Source: Sphingomonas sp. Leaf208 (lineage in GTDB: Bacteria > Pseudomonadota > Alphaproteobacteria > Sphingomonadales > Sphingomonadaceae). Taken from it: DNA of 64,000 nt. The position numbers and the translations under genes were made by a program. Positions 24,764-33,839 of this stretch are shown piece after piece. The stretch spans positions 124,001-188,000 of the forward strand of contig NZ_LMKH01000034.1 of assembly GCF_001421415.1 (NCBI RefSeq), given 5' to 3'. A model generated the notes under the pieces. That model worked only from the letters and a program-made list of their open reading frames with translations, searched no databases and had not been told where the DNA came from. The number at the start of each line of letters is the position of its first letter. The stretch's first letter is position 1.

Positions 24764-27700
24764 TCAATGAAAGTCCCGCGACTTGGGAAGGACCCGCACA
24801 TCGCGAGGATGCGTCGCCCGCGGATGGTGCGCACGAGCATCGGGACTCCGCGTGAGGACCGGCCGGATCACCTCGTCCACGCGCGCGAGCGGCGGCTCCA
24901 GCGCGTGATCCTCCGACAACAGCCGCAGCATCTCGGTGCGGTCCTGCACGCGCGACGTCATCAGGTGCGTCACGCCTTCCTCGCTGCGCTGGATCACGCC
25001 CTCCAGCACCATCAGCCGCGAGGCCATCACCGCGCGGCGGTTCGCCTCGAAATCGCGCGCCCACATCAGCCCGTTGGTGATCCCGGTCTCGTCCTCGATC
25101 GTCACGAAGATCGCATTGCCCTTGCCCGGCCGCTGGCGGACCAACACCACCCCCGCCACCTTCGCACGACGCCCGTCCTTGGTCGCATTGGCCTGCGCGC
25201 TCGACAGGATCCCCTCGGCGGCAAAACGCGCGCGGAGGAATTGCATCGGATGCGCCTTCAACGACAGCCGCGTCGTCTGGTAATCCGCCGCAACCTGTTC
25301 CGACAGCGGCATCGCCGGCAGATGCGCATCGGGCTCCACGCCAAGCTCGGGCACCTCTGCCGCCGCGAACAGCGCAAGCTGCTTGGGCGGCGTCCGACGG
25401 ACGTCCCACAAAGCGTCGCGCCGCTCCTTCGCCACCGACCGGAACGCATCCGCATCGGCCAGCAGGTTCATCGCCCGCTGCGGCAGGTTCGCCCGACGCG
25501 CAAGGTCCTCGATACTAGCGAACGGCGTGGTCCGAACGCGAACGATCTCGTCGGCCCAATCCTTCCGAAACCCATCCACCTGCCGAAACCCAAGCCGCAA
25601 ATCCTCCCCGGCACGGGGAGGGGGACCATCCGCAGGATGGTGGAGGGGGGGCGCCGCAGACGCTCCGCTGGGAAAAGTGGCATCCGCAAACGCGCCGCCG
25701 GTAACAGTGACTCCCGCAAGCGATACGTCCGCGGAAGCCCCCCTCCACCCCGCTTCGCGCGGTCCACCTCCCCGTACCGGGGAGGACAAGCTGTTATCCC
25801 ACCCGCTCGCATTCACATCGACCGGCAGCACGGTCACCCCGTGCTCGACCGCATCGCGCACCAACTGCGCCGGCGCATAAAACCCCATCGGCTGCGAATT
25901 GAGCAACGCACAACAGAACACCGCCGGATGGAAGCATTTGATCCACGACGACACATACACCAGCCGTGCGAACGACAGGGCATGGCTCTCCGGGAATCCG
26001 TACGACCCAAACCCCTCGATCTGCTTGAAACAGCGCTCCGCAAACTCGGCCTGGTACCCCCGGCCGACCATCCCGCCGATCAGCTTGGCGTGGAAATTGT
26101 CCATGCCGCCGACCTTGCGGAACGTCGCCATCGACTTGCGCAACTGGTTCGCCTCGTTCGGCGTGAACCCGGCCGCGACGATAGCCAGCTTCATCGCCTG
26201 CTCCTGGAACAGCGGTACGCCATAGGTGAAGCGGAGCAGTTGCTTGAGTTCGTCGGCCGGCCCGAACTTCGGATCGGGCGAGGGATATTCGGCCACCTCC
26301 TTGCCGCTGCGTCGCCGCAGATACGGATGCACCATGTCGCCCTCGATCGGCCCGGGCCGGACGATCGCGACCTGCACCACCAGATCGTACAGCTCGCGGG
26401 GACGCAACCGCGGCAGCATGTTGATCTGCGCCCGACTCTCGACCTGGAACACGCCGATACTGTCGCCCTTGCAGAGCATGTCGTAAACTCGTGGGTCCTC
26501 GGCCACCGCGATCGTATCGAGCAGGTGATCGCCGAGCCCGTGAAGACGCATCAGGTCGAAGCTCTTGCGGATGCACGTCAGCATCCCGAGCGCGAGGATA
26601 TCGACCTTCATCAGCCCGAGCGCGTCGATATCGTCCTTGTCCCATTCGATGAAAGTGCGCTCCTCCATCGCGCCGTTATGGATCGGCACCATCTCGTCGA
26701 GCCGCCCCTGCGTCAGCACGAACCCGCCGACATGCTGCGACAGATGCCGTGGAAATTCGAGCAGCCGGTCGACCATCTCGCGCAACCGCGCGATCTCCGG
26801 ATTGTCGACGTCGAAGCCGGTTTCGGCAAAGCGCTGTTCCTGGAACCGGCTCGAGAAACTGCCCCAGACCGTGCTCGTCAGCCGTTGCGTCACGTCCTCG
26901 GTCAGCCCGAGCGCCTTGCCGACCTCGCGCACCGTGCTCTTGGGCCGATAATGGATGACGGTCGCGGCGATCGCGGCGCGGTCGCGGCCATAGCGGCGAT
27001 AGATGTACTGCATCACCTCCTCGCGCCGCTCATGCTCGAAATCGACATCGATATCCGGCGGTTCGTCGCGCTCGCTCGACACGAACCGCGAGAACAGCAG
27101 GTCGTATTTCATCGGATCTACCGACGTGACGCCAAGCAGATAGCACACCACCGAGTTGGCGGCGGACCCGCGCCCCTGGCACAGGATCGGCGGATCCTGC
27201 GCGCGCGCGAACCGGACGATGTCGTGCACGGTCAGGAAATAATAGGCGTATTTGCGCTCACGGATCAGCGCGAATTCCTCGTGGAGCAGGGCCCGCATCT
27301 TTTCCGGCACGCGGTAGTCATAGCGTTCCAGCGCGAGCTGCCAGACATGATGCTCGAGCCAATCCTGTGCCTCCCAGCCTGCAGGAATGGGTTCGTGCGG
27401 ATATTCGTATTTGAGATCGTCGAGAGAGAACGCGATCCGCGACAGCAACCGCGCGCTCTGCGCCACCGCATCGGGGCGATCGCGAAACAGCCGAGCGATC
27501 TCCTCCTCGGGTTTCAGATGCCGCTCGCCGTTCGCGGCCAGCAGGCGCCCGGCCTTATGGATCGTCGTGCGCTCGCGAATGCAGGTGACGACATCGTGCA
27601 GGTCGCGGTCGTCGGTATAGGCGTAGAGAGCATCGGTGGTCGCAAGCACGGGAACGCCCGCCGCGTCGGCAATCCGCCCCAACCGCGCCAGCCGCCGCCG

Positions 27701-28276
27701 ATCGCGACCGCCCCGCGGCATCGTCACGCCCAGCCAGATCGAGTCCGGCCCCAGTCGCTTCACCGCCTTCAGGATCGTCCGCAGCTCGCGCTCGCCTCGT
27801 TCGGGCAAGGCGTCGCCGTCGGGCAAAGGCGATACCGGCACGGCGCCGCGGGCGCTGCTTTCGGGCATGACCACCAGCATCATGTCGGCATGATGTGCGA
27901 TCAGGTCGCCCAACCCGAGGATACATCCGCCCTTTTCGGCGCGCCTGTTGCCGACCGTCAGCAACCGGGTCAGTCGTCCCCAGCCGCGTCGTGTCGAAGG
28001 GTAGGCGACGATGTCGGGCGTGCCGTCCTCGAACACCAGCCGCGCACCGACCACCAGTCGGAAATCGATCGGCGGCATCGCCATGCCGAGCAGGCCGTCG
28101 CGTGCCTTCTTCAACGCCTGGTGTGCGCGGACGACGCCCGCGACGGTGTTGCGATCGGCGATACCGATACCGCCAAGCCCCAGTTCCACCGCGCGCCCGA
28201 CCATCGCGCCCGCATCGCTCGCCCCGTCGAGGAACGAGAAATTGGTCGCGGCGACGAGTTCGGCAAACCCGGTCAT
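24764..28276 (-). CDS. dnaE2: error-prone DNA polymerase DnaE2 (ImuC)
   Basis: DnaE2 is the alternative C-family polymerase that works with ImuA and ImuB in damage-induced mutagenesis. The 1170-residue protein starts with a PHP domain (NFSFLDGASDAG near residue 12) and has the polymerase aspartates in PDIDVDFEHERREEV near residue 405. FQVESRAQINMLPRLRP and LFQEQAMKLAIVAAGF follow, and the C-terminal OB fold is GKGNAIFVTIEDETGITN. It is 60-70 residues longer than usual because a palindromic repeat (25601-25785) is translated in frame near residues 831-892, just before LRLGFRQVDGF. The imuB stop lies 13 bases upstream, so the three cassette genes form one operon. Confidence 0.95.
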   Translation of the reverse strand: MTGFAELVAATNFSFLDGASDAGAMVGRAVELGLGGIGIADRNTVAGVVRAHQALKKARDGLLGMAMPPIDFRLVVGARLVFEDGTPDIVAYPSTRRGWGRLTRLLTVGNRRAEKGGCILGLGDLIAHHADMMLVVMPESSARGAVPVSPLPDGDALPERGERELRTILKAVKRLGPDSIWLGVTMPRGGRDRRRLARLGRIADAAGVPVLATTDALYAYTDDRDLHDVVTCIRERTTIHKAGRLLAANGERHLKPEEEIARLFRDRPDAVAQSARLLSRIAFSLDDLKYEYPHEPIPAGWEAQDWLEHHVWQLALERYDYRVPEKMRALLHEEFALIRERKYAYYFLTVHDIVRFARAQDPPILCQGRGSAANSVVCYLLGVTSVDPMKYDLLFSRFVSSERDEPPDIDVDFEHERREEVMQYIYRRYGRDRAAIAATVIHYRPKSTVREVGKALGLTEDVTQRLTSTVWGSFSSRFQEQRFAETGFDVDNPEIARLREMVDRLLEFPRHLSQHVGGFVLTQGRLDEMVPIHNGAMEERTFIEWDKDDIDALGLMKVDILALGMLTCIRKSFDLMRLHGLGDHLLDTIAVAEDPRVYDMLCKGDSIGVFQVESRAQINMLPRLRPRELYDLVVQVAIVRPGPIEGDMVHPYLRRRSGKEVAEYPSPDPKFGPADELKQLLRFTYGVPLFQEQAMKLAIVAAGFTPNEANQLRKSMATFRKVGGMDNFHAKLIGGMVGRGYQAEFAERCFKQIEGFGSYGFPESHALSFARLVYVSSWIKCFHPAVFCCALLNSQPMGFYAPAQLVRDAVEHGVTVLPVDVNASGWDNSLSSPVRGGGPREAGWRGASADVSLAGVTVTGGAFADATFPSGASAAPPLHHPADGPPPRAGEDLRLGFRQVDGFRKDWADEIVRVRTTPFASIEDLARRANLPQRAMNLLADADAFRSVAKERRDALWDVRRTPPKQLALFAAAEVPELGVEPDAHLPAMPLSEQVAADYQTTRLSLKAHPMQFLRARFAAEGILSSAQANATKDGRRAKVAGVVLVRQRPGKGNAIFVTIEDETGITNGLMWARDFEANRRAVMASRLMVLEGVIQRSEEGVTHLMTSRVQDRTEMLRLLSEDHALEPPLARVDEVIRPVLTRSPDARAHHPRATHPRDVRVLPKSRDFH
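25601..25785. repeat. paired palindromic repeat inside the dnaE2 reading frame
   Basis: On the plus strand the element runs from ATCCTCCCCGGcacGGGGAGG to CCTCCCCGTACCGGGGAGGA. Inner inverted blocks are present: ACCATCCGCAGGATGGTGGAGGGGGG on one side and CCCCCCTCCACC on the other. It belongs to the same general CTCCCC type as the intergenic elements at 4894, 24571 and 55017. It keeps the minus-strand frame of dnaE2 open and encodes about 61 residues rich in Gly, Pro, Ala and Arg (SSPVRGGGPREAGWRGAS at one end, PPPRAGED at the other). Confidence 0.88.
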
Positions 28277-28289
28277 GGCGCCGCGCCGT

Positions 28290-29822
28290 TCACGCGAAGA
28301 CGCCGTGGAGGTACCAGCGCGGCGCCTCCATCTCGGAATACAGGCCGTGGCGGAAGATCCAGAAGCGGCGGCCGCGGCGGTCTTCGATGCGGTAGTAATC
28401 GCGCGTCGGGATGTCCTGCCGCCGCCACCATTCGCCGGCGATACGCTCGGGGCCTTCGCTGTGCGCCACGTCGTGGACGGTACGGCGCCAGCGGAAACGG
28501 TGCGGCGGCCCGTCGGGAACCTCGGCCATCATCGATTCGATCGGTTGCGGCGGATCGAACAGGTAGATCGGACGCAGCGGCGGCTCGCCCGTCTCCGGCG
28601 CAGTCCAAGGCGTCGGGGCGGGCGCCTCGGCGGCAGGCAGCATCAGCTCCGCCTGTTCGGGGATATGGCTGTCGCGTGCGGAGAACCGGCGCACGCGCGC
28701 CCGGCCCAGCCGCGTGCCGAGCTGATCGACGAGCTGCGCGACCTCACCCTTCTGCGCCTCGCCGCCCTCCAGCTTCAACTGCGACGCATCGAGCTTCTCC
28801 GCGAGCGCAACGTCGAGCCGGACCAGATCGTATCCGAAACCGGGATCGAGCGGGTCGGCGAGGCTGTCGATCCGCTCGCGGAACAGCCGCATCAACAGCG
28901 CCACGTCGCGCGTCGGCTGGCCGGTCTCGATCCGCAGCCGCTGGACGAGGCCGTCCGCACGGAAGAGGCGCGCCTCCCACCGCCGGCCGCCTTCATGACG
29001 GTCGGCAAGCTGGGCCGCAGCTTCGGTGGCGAGTTCGGCGAGCATCTCCAGCGCGTATTCAGTGCGCGCGATCGGTTCGGCGAAGCGGCGTTCGACACCG
29101 ATCTTGGCCACGGTGCGTCGCGCGACGATCGGTCCCTTCACCGACCCGTCGAGCCGGCGGATCATCATCGCCGCCTCCTCCCCGAACCGCGCCGCGATCG
29201 TCGCGAGCGGCCGTGCCATCACGTCGCCCACCGTCTTCAGCCCGGCACGCGACAAGGCGGTCGTCGCATCCTCATCCAAGCCCAACGCCGCCACCGGCAA
29301 CCGCTTCACCGCGCGCTTTTCATCCGGAGCCGGCGCCCCCGCATACCGCGCCAACGCGCGCGCCGTATCGGGGGTGTCGCCGAACGCATGGCGTACCAGC
29401 AGCCCCCGGCGTGCAAGGCGCTCCTCCAGATCTGCCGCCAATCGCCGCTCGCCTTCGAACTCGTGCACGCACCCGGCGATGTCGAGGATCAGCCCATCGG
29501 GTTCGTCTAGTGCGACCGAGGGCGTATACCGCTGGCACCCGTCCGCAAGCCGCTCGAGCCATTCGTGATCGGCATGCGCGTCATCCTCGTACACTTCCAG
29601 TTCCGGAACCCGTGCCCGCGCATCCGCCAGCGTCAGCCCCGGCTGGAGCCCCGCCCGCACCGCCTCGCGGTCGAGCGCCTTCAGCCGGACTCCACCCGAG
29701 ACCGTCTCGACGAACGCGATCGGCGTCTCAGCCCGTCCGACGAACAAATGCGGCCGCATCGTCCGCAGCCGCTCGATCGGCAGCCACGGGAACACCAGCG
29801 CCAGGTAGCGCCGGGGAATCAC
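28290..29822 (-). CDS. imuB: ImuB, catalytically degenerate Y-family polymerase subunit
   Basis: ImuB links ImuA and DnaE2 to the beta clamp during translesion synthesis. The approximately 510-residue protein begins IPRRYLALVFPWLPIERLR, has VRAGLQPGLTLADARARVPEL near residue 60, and a fingers/HhH region AALGLDEDATTALSRAGLKTVGDVMARP near 180-210. Typical Y-family catalytic acidic residues are not evident, as expected for ImuB. The C-terminal part ends WRRQDIPTRDYYRIEDRRGRRFWIFRHGLY, the conserved ImuB tail. The GTG at 29822 was chosen by homology, making the gene overlap imuA by 95 bases; an upstream in-frame GTG at 29861 is an alternative. Confidence 0.92.
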   Translation of the reverse strand: MIPRRYLALVFPWLPIERLRTMRPHLFVGRAETPIAFVETVSGGVRLKALDREAVRAGLQPGLTLADARARVPELEVYEDDAHADHEWLERLADGCQRYTPSVALDEPDGLILDIAGCVHEFEGERRLAADLEERLARRGLLVRHAFGDTPDTARALARYAGAPAPDEKRAVKRLPVAALGLDEDATTALSRAGLKTVGDVMARPLATIAARFGEEAAMMIRRLDGSVKGPIVARRTVAKIGVERRFAEPIARTEYALEMLAELATEAAAQLADRHEGGRRWEARLFRADGLVQRLRIETGQPTRDVALLMRLFRERIDSLADPLDPGFGYDLVRLDVALAEKLDASQLKLEGGEAQKGEVAQLVDQLGTRLGRARVRRFSARDSHIPEQAELMLPAAEAPAPTPWTAPETGEPPLRPIYLFDPPQPIESMMAEVPDGPPHRFRWRRTVHDVAHSEGPERIAGEWWRRQDIPTRDYYRIEDRRGRRFWIFRHGLYSEMEAPRWYLHGVFA

Positions 29823-30510
29823 CAGAGGCGAAGGCGGTTTGGTCGAAGATATGCGCGTCACGGTCCCACTCCACGCGCCAGCGAAGCCCGGCCTGGCCTC
29901 CGCGTCGACGCAGTAATTCGATATCGAAGGCAGGTTTGCCCGGTGCGTCGGCTTCCAGCGGTCGCGACCGACACGCGGCAACCTGCCAACGCGACGCCGC
30001 CGCGCTCGGCACCGACTCGGCACCGATGCGCAGGCTGAGTATCGTCACGCCCGAAGCTTCGGCCGCCAGCATCAGCCGCCGCGTCGCGGTAAGATCGATC
30101 TTCGGCGCGCGCCCCCAGGACTCGATCAAAAGCGTGCCGAGCCCGTGGCACCGCGCGGCATCGGCGGCGGCCCGCAGCAGGCTCGCCTCGTCCTCGACCA
30201 GCCCCAGCACCAGCGACGTCACGTCGAGCCCCATCTCGACCAGCCCGGTCGCATGCAGCCGCCCGCCCTGGCGCTCGCTCGCCTCGGTCCGCAGCCACAT
30301 CACCGGCGCCGCCTTTGCCGCCAACACCGAAGCGATCGCGAACCCCGCGCCACTCGCAGAATCGTCGACCGTTGCGAAAATCTCGTGGAGTTGCGCCTTC
30401 GCCATCCCCTGCGTCAGCCACGCATCGTCCGCACGGCCATCACCCTGAGTCGGCATCCCCGTCGTGGCAATCCGCTTCAGGCGGGCTATCAAGGCAAGCG
30501 ACTCGTTCAC
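29728..30510 (-). CDS. imuA: ImuA, RecA-like mutagenesis protein
   Basis: ImuA is a RecA/SulA-related protein needed for DnaE2-dependent mutagenesis. The 260 residues show an ImuA-like opening (LHEIFATVDDSASGAGFAIASVLA near 41-64), PVMWLRTEASERQGGRLHATGLVEMGLD (region 70-95), a strand TLLIESWG near 125, and the typical WRVEWDRDAHIF near the end of the conserved part. The start is GTG at 30510, with a LexA box starting five bases upstream. No good ribosome-binding site is visible, so the message may be leaderless or start inside at ATG 30456. Confidence 0.88.
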   Translation of the reverse strand: MNESLALIARLKRIATTGMPTQGDGRADDAWLTQGMAKAQLHEIFATVDDSASGAGFAIASVLAAKAAPVMWLRTEASERQGGRLHATGLVEMGLDVTSLVLGLVEDEASLLRAAADAARCHGLGTLLIESWGRAPKIDLTATRRLMLAAEASGVTILSLRIGAESVPSAAASRWQVAACRSRPLEADAPGKPAFDIELLRRRGGQAGLRWRVEWDRDAHIFDQTAFASGDSPALPGAGVPVAADRAAADDAAAFVRRTG

Positions 30511-30514
30511 AATT

Positions 30515-30529
30515 GTTCTTGTAATGTTC
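30515..30529. promoter_or_regulatory. LexA (SOS) box upstream of imuA-imuB-dnaE2
   Basis: GTTC-TTGTAAT-GTTC matches the alphaproteobacterial LexA consensus GTTC-N7-GTTC exactly. It lies 5-19 bases upstream of the imuA GTG start. A further GTTC at 30505-30508, six bases from the first half-site, overlaps the start region. LexA control of this cassette is known in Caulobacter and other alphaproteobacteria, so this site is likely to be the operator for all three genes. Confidence 0.85.
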
Positions 30530-30675
30530 TAGTGCCGGAGTCGCCAAGCGGAATCTTGTTTGCGTCGAATTTCACGCGAAAGTCGAAAAGGCGCTTGCCG
30601 TCCCGGAAACACCGGGCTAACAGCGCGCCTCACCCAGTCACCGTGTCGCTTTCGACCGGAGACATAGGCGCCAGA

Positions 30676-30750
30676 GCGGGCGTAGCTCAGGGGTAGAGCA
30701 CAACCTTGCCAAGGTTGGGGTCGAGGGTTCGAATCCCTTCGCCCGCTCCA
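30676..30750 (+). tRNA. tRNA-Gly (anticodon GCC)
   Basis: GCGGGCG pairs with CGCCCGC as a perfect acceptor stem, the anticodon loop CTTGCCAAG carries GCC, the T-arm is GAGGG-TTCGAAT-CCCTT, and CCA is encoded at 30748-30750. All arms pair well. It lies alone between imuA and the acylase gene. The rest of the 30511-30833 gap holds the LexA box and nothing else recognised. Confidence 0.97.
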
Positions 30751-30833
30751 GTTTTCCCAGGAAAACAGCGGTCCAGTGCGAGGCGACAGAGCCTCAGCCT
30801 TCCGATCCACCATCTTCATCACCGTCACTTCGC

Positions 30834-33089
30834 ATGGCATTTCCCATGCGCTCGCCTTACGCTCGTCGCATGGCAATCCCTCGGCGCGCGCGTCACCCGT
30901 TGATCCTGTCGGCCCTGCTGCTGGCCGCCCCCTCCTCGGCCACTACTGTCTCGGCCCCCGTTTCGGTCGCCACCGACATGCGGCGATGGCAGGCGCAGGC
31001 CAAGCGCGTGACTATCACCCGCGACGACTGGGGCATCCCGCACATCAAGGGCCGGTCGGATGCCGATGCGGTGTTCGGGATGATCTATGCGCAGGCGGAG
31101 GACGATTTCCCGCGGATCGAGGCGAATTACCTGACCGCGCTCGGCCGGACCGCCGAGGCGGCCGGCCCTGACGTGGGCGAGGATGCTGTCTGGGCAGACC
31201 TTCGCCAGCGCCTGTTCGTCGATCCGCCCACGTTGAAGGCGGACTATGCCGCGAGCCCGGCATGGTTGCGCACGCTGATGCAGGCCTGGGCGGACGGGCT
31301 GAACTATTATCTCGCGACGCACTCGCAGGTGAAGCCCCGCGTGCTGACCCGGTTCGAGCCGTGGATGGCGCTCAGCTTCACCGAAGGCAGCATCGGCGGC
31401 GATATCGAGCGGATATCGCTCAGCGACCTGAAGACTTTCTACGGCCGGCCGACCCCACCGACGCCGGAAGAACTGGGGATGATCCCGCGCGAACCGTCGG
31501 GGTCCAACGGCATCGCCATCGCGCCCCGGCTGACCGCGAACGGCCAGGCGCTGCTGCTCATCAATCCGCACACCAGCTTCTATTTCCGCTCCGAGGCGCA
31601 GATGACCAGCGACGACGGGCTAAACGCGTATGGCGCCAGCACCTGGGGCCAGTTCTTCGTATACCAGGGCTTCAATCCGAGGGCCGGGTGGATGCACACG
31701 TCGGCGACGGTCGACAACGTCGACGAGTTCGCCGAACGGATCACGCGGCGTGGCGGCGGCTATGCCTATCGCTACGGAACGGCCAGCCGGCCGGTCGTTG
31801 CGAACACCGTTACGCTGCGAGTCCGCCAGCCCGATGGGACGATGGCCGAGCGCCGTTTCACCACCTACCGCACGCATCACGGCCCGATCGTCGCCACCAA
31901 GGCCGGCAAATGGATCGCCACCGCGCTGATGTGGCGCCCGGTGCCGGCGCTCGAGCAAAGCTACCTGCGGACCAAGGCGACCGATCTCGCAGGATACATG
32001 AAGGTCGCGGCGTTGAAGGCGAATTCGTCGAACGACACGCTGTTCGCGGACAGCAAGGGCGAGATCGCGTTCCTGATGCCGCAGTTCATGCCGATCCGCG
32101 ACGATCGCTTCGACTATACCCGCCCGGTCGACGGCAGCGACCCCGCGACCGACTGGCATGGCCTGCATATGCTCCCCAGCCTGCCGAGCGTGCTCAATCC
32201 TCGCATAGGGTGGGCGCACAACACCAACGACTGGCCGTGGAGCGCGGCGGGCCCGGACAGCCCCAAGGCGGTGGACTATCCGCGCTACATGGACCAGGTC
32301 GGCGGCAATGCGCGGGGCGTCCATGCCGACCTGTTGCTGACGGGGAAGACCGGCTGGACACCCGACACGCTGCGGGCCGCCGCGTTCGATCCCCATCTCC
32401 CCGCCTTTGCGCGATTGCTGCCCGGACTGGTCGCCGCGTGGGAGGCACTTCCCGCCAGCGATCCGCGTCGCCCTGCGCTTGCCGCACCGATCGCGCTGCT
32501 CAAGGGCTGGGACCATCGCTGGGCCTATGATTCCACCGCGACCAGCCTCGCGGTCTTCTGGGGCGACCAATTGTGGCGTGAGGTCGGCAGCTTCGCGCAG
32601 GCCGAGCGCCTGAACGTGCCCGACTATATCGCCACGCGAGTCGGCCCTGATACGAAGCTCGCCGCGCTGAGCACGGCCGTCACTCGGCTCAAGCAGGATT
32701 TCGGCGATTGGCGGACGCCGTGGAAGGACATCAACCGCTTCCAGCGGCTCGACGATTCGATCGCGCCGCATTTCGACGACGCCCGCGCCTCGACCCCAGT
32801 GCCGTTCACCTCGGCGCAGTGGGGCAGCCTCGCATCGTTCGGCGCGAAACCGTGGCCGGGGACGAAGCGCTATTACGGCACCAGCGGCAACAGCTTCGTC
32901 GCGGTGGTCGAGTTCGGCGCGCGGGTGAAGGCGATGGCGGTGATGGCCGGCGGCCAGAGCGGCGACGTCCGATCGCCGCATTTTGTCGACCAGGTATCGC
33001 GCTATGCCGAGGGACGGTTGCGGCCGGTCTATTTCCATCCCGACGAACTCACGGGGCACGTCGAACGAACCTATCGACCGGGTTACTGA
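30834..33089 (+). CDS. penicillin acylase family Ntn-hydrolase, secreted
   Basis: The 751-residue precursor has an N-terminal signal (ARHPLILSALLLAAPSSA) followed by an alpha chain (DDWGIPHIKGRSDADAVFGM near 63) and a beta chain. The beta chain should start at the catalytic Ser-224 in PSGSNGIAI after self-cleavage of the linker. Other family sites are LLINPHTSFYF, TRRGGGYAYRYG and TYRTHHGPIV. Such periplasmic enzymes hydrolyse amides such as beta-lactam side chains or acyl-homoserine lactones; the substrate here is unknown. Starts at 30834, 30846 and 30870 are possible, and none has a clear ribosome-binding site. An ABC transporter module follows. Confidence 0.88.
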   Translation: MAFPMRSPYARRMAIPRRARHPLILSALLLAAPSSATTVSAPVSVATDMRRWQAQAKRVTITRDDWGIPHIKGRSDADAVFGMIYAQAEDDFPRIEANYLTALGRTAEAAGPDVGEDAVWADLRQRLFVDPPTLKADYAASPAWLRTLMQAWADGLNYYLATHSQVKPRVLTRFEPWMALSFTEGSIGGDIERISLSDLKTFYGRPTPPTPEELGMIPREPSGSNGIAIAPRLTANGQALLLINPHTSFYFRSEAQMTSDDGLNAYGASTWGQFFVYQGFNPRAGWMHTSATVDNVDEFAERITRRGGGYAYRYGTASRPVVANTVTLRVRQPDGTMAERRFTTYRTHHGPIVATKAGKWIATALMWRPVPALEQSYLRTKATDLAGYMKVAALKANSSNDTLFADSKGEIAFLMPQFMPIRDDRFDYTRPVDGSDPATDWHGLHMLPSLPSVLNPRIGWAHNTNDWPWSAAGPDSPKAVDYPRYMDQVGGNARGVHADLLLTGKTGWTPDTLRAAAFDPHLPAFARLLPGLVAAWEALPASDPRRPALAAPIALLKGWDHRWAYDSTATSLAVFWGDQLWREVGSFAQAERLNVPDYIATRVGPDTKLAALSTAVTRLKQDFGDWRTPWKDINRFQRLDDSIAPHFDDARASTPVPFTSAQWGSLASFGAKPWPGTKRYYGTSGNSFVAVVEFGARVKAMAVMAGGQSGDVRSPHFVDQVSRYAEGRLRPVYFHPDELTGHVERTYRPGY

Positions 33090-33152
33090 TCTACCGCATA
33101 TCCCGCGATGTCGGTGCTTGCGGCGCCACCCAGGCTATTGCACGGACTGGAC

Positions 33153-33839
33153 ATGCCTGACGCCCCTCCCCTTCTCGCGGTCCGTGCGCTCGGTAAGTCG
33201 GTACCGGGGCCGCGGCGGCTGTTCCGGCATCTGGATCTGGAGGTCGGCGCGGGCGAACTGGTCGCGATCATCGGCGAATCGGGGGTCGGCAAATCGACTT
33301 TGCTCAACATCCTCGCCGGGCTGGACGAGGCGGACGAGGGCAGCGTGGCGATCGACGGCATCGACCTCGGTACGCTCGACGAGACCGCGCGGACGCGGTT
33401 GCGGCGCGAACGGATCGGCTTCGTGTTCCAGGCCTTCCACATCCTTCCCTATCTGACGCTGCGCCAGAACGTCGCGCTGCCGCTGGCGCTCGTTTCGCCG
33501 GACAATGCCGCGGCATCGACGCGCGCGGAAGAGATGCTCAATGCGGTCGGGCTGGATGGTCGCGGCGACGGCTATGCGCGGGATCTGTCGGGGGGCGAGT
33601 TGCAGCGCGTGGCGATCGCCCGTGCGCTCGTCCACCGCCCCGCGCTGATCCTTGCGGACGAACCGACCGGCAACCTCGATCCGGAGACCGCGGCGCGCGT
33701 GCTGTCGCTGTTCGCCGACGCGGTGCGCGGCAATGGTGCGGCGGGCGTGATGGTGACGCATTCGGATGCGAGCGCGGCGATCGCCGACCGCGTACTGACG
33801 CTGGGCGCCGAGGGACTGGTGGAGCGGCGTGGCGCCTGA
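33153..33839 (+). CDS. ABC transporter ATP-binding protein (MacB/LolD type)
   Basis: A 228-residue cytosolic ATPase with Walker A GESGVGKST near residue 44, Q-loop FQAFHILPYLTLRQN, signature LSGGELQRVAIARAL near 140, Walker B LILADEPTGNLD near 160, and the switch His in VMVTHSD. The sequence groups with the LolD/MacB/FtsE class that powers FtsX-type permeases, which do not move substrate through a channel but pull on periplasmic or membrane partners. Its end overlaps the permease gene by 11 bases. The ATG at 33153 fits the family start better than the ATG at 33108. Confidence 0.93.
   Translation: MPDAPPLLAVRALGKSVPGPRRLFRHLDLEVGAGELVAIIGESGVGKSTLLNILAGLDEADEGSVAIDGIDLGTLDETARTRLRRERIGFVFQAFHILPYLTLRQNVALPLALVSPDNAAASTRAEEMLNAVGLDGRGDGYARDLSGGELQRVAIARALVHRPALILADEPTGNLDPETAARVLSLFADAVRGNGAAGVMVTHSDASAAIADRVLTLGAEGLVERRGA

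Noticed and set aside
25601..25785. Intein or intron in dnaE2
   Set aside because: The extra segment has no Cys/Ser start, no His-Asn end and no splicing motifs. It matches the palindromic repeat design seen between genes.
24767..30448. Very long plus-strand open frame (1893 codons) across dnaE2, imuB and imuA
   Set aside because: It is the antisense shadow of three clearly conserved minus-strand genes. High GC lowers stop frequency. The translation is His/Arg/Gln-rich with no domain.
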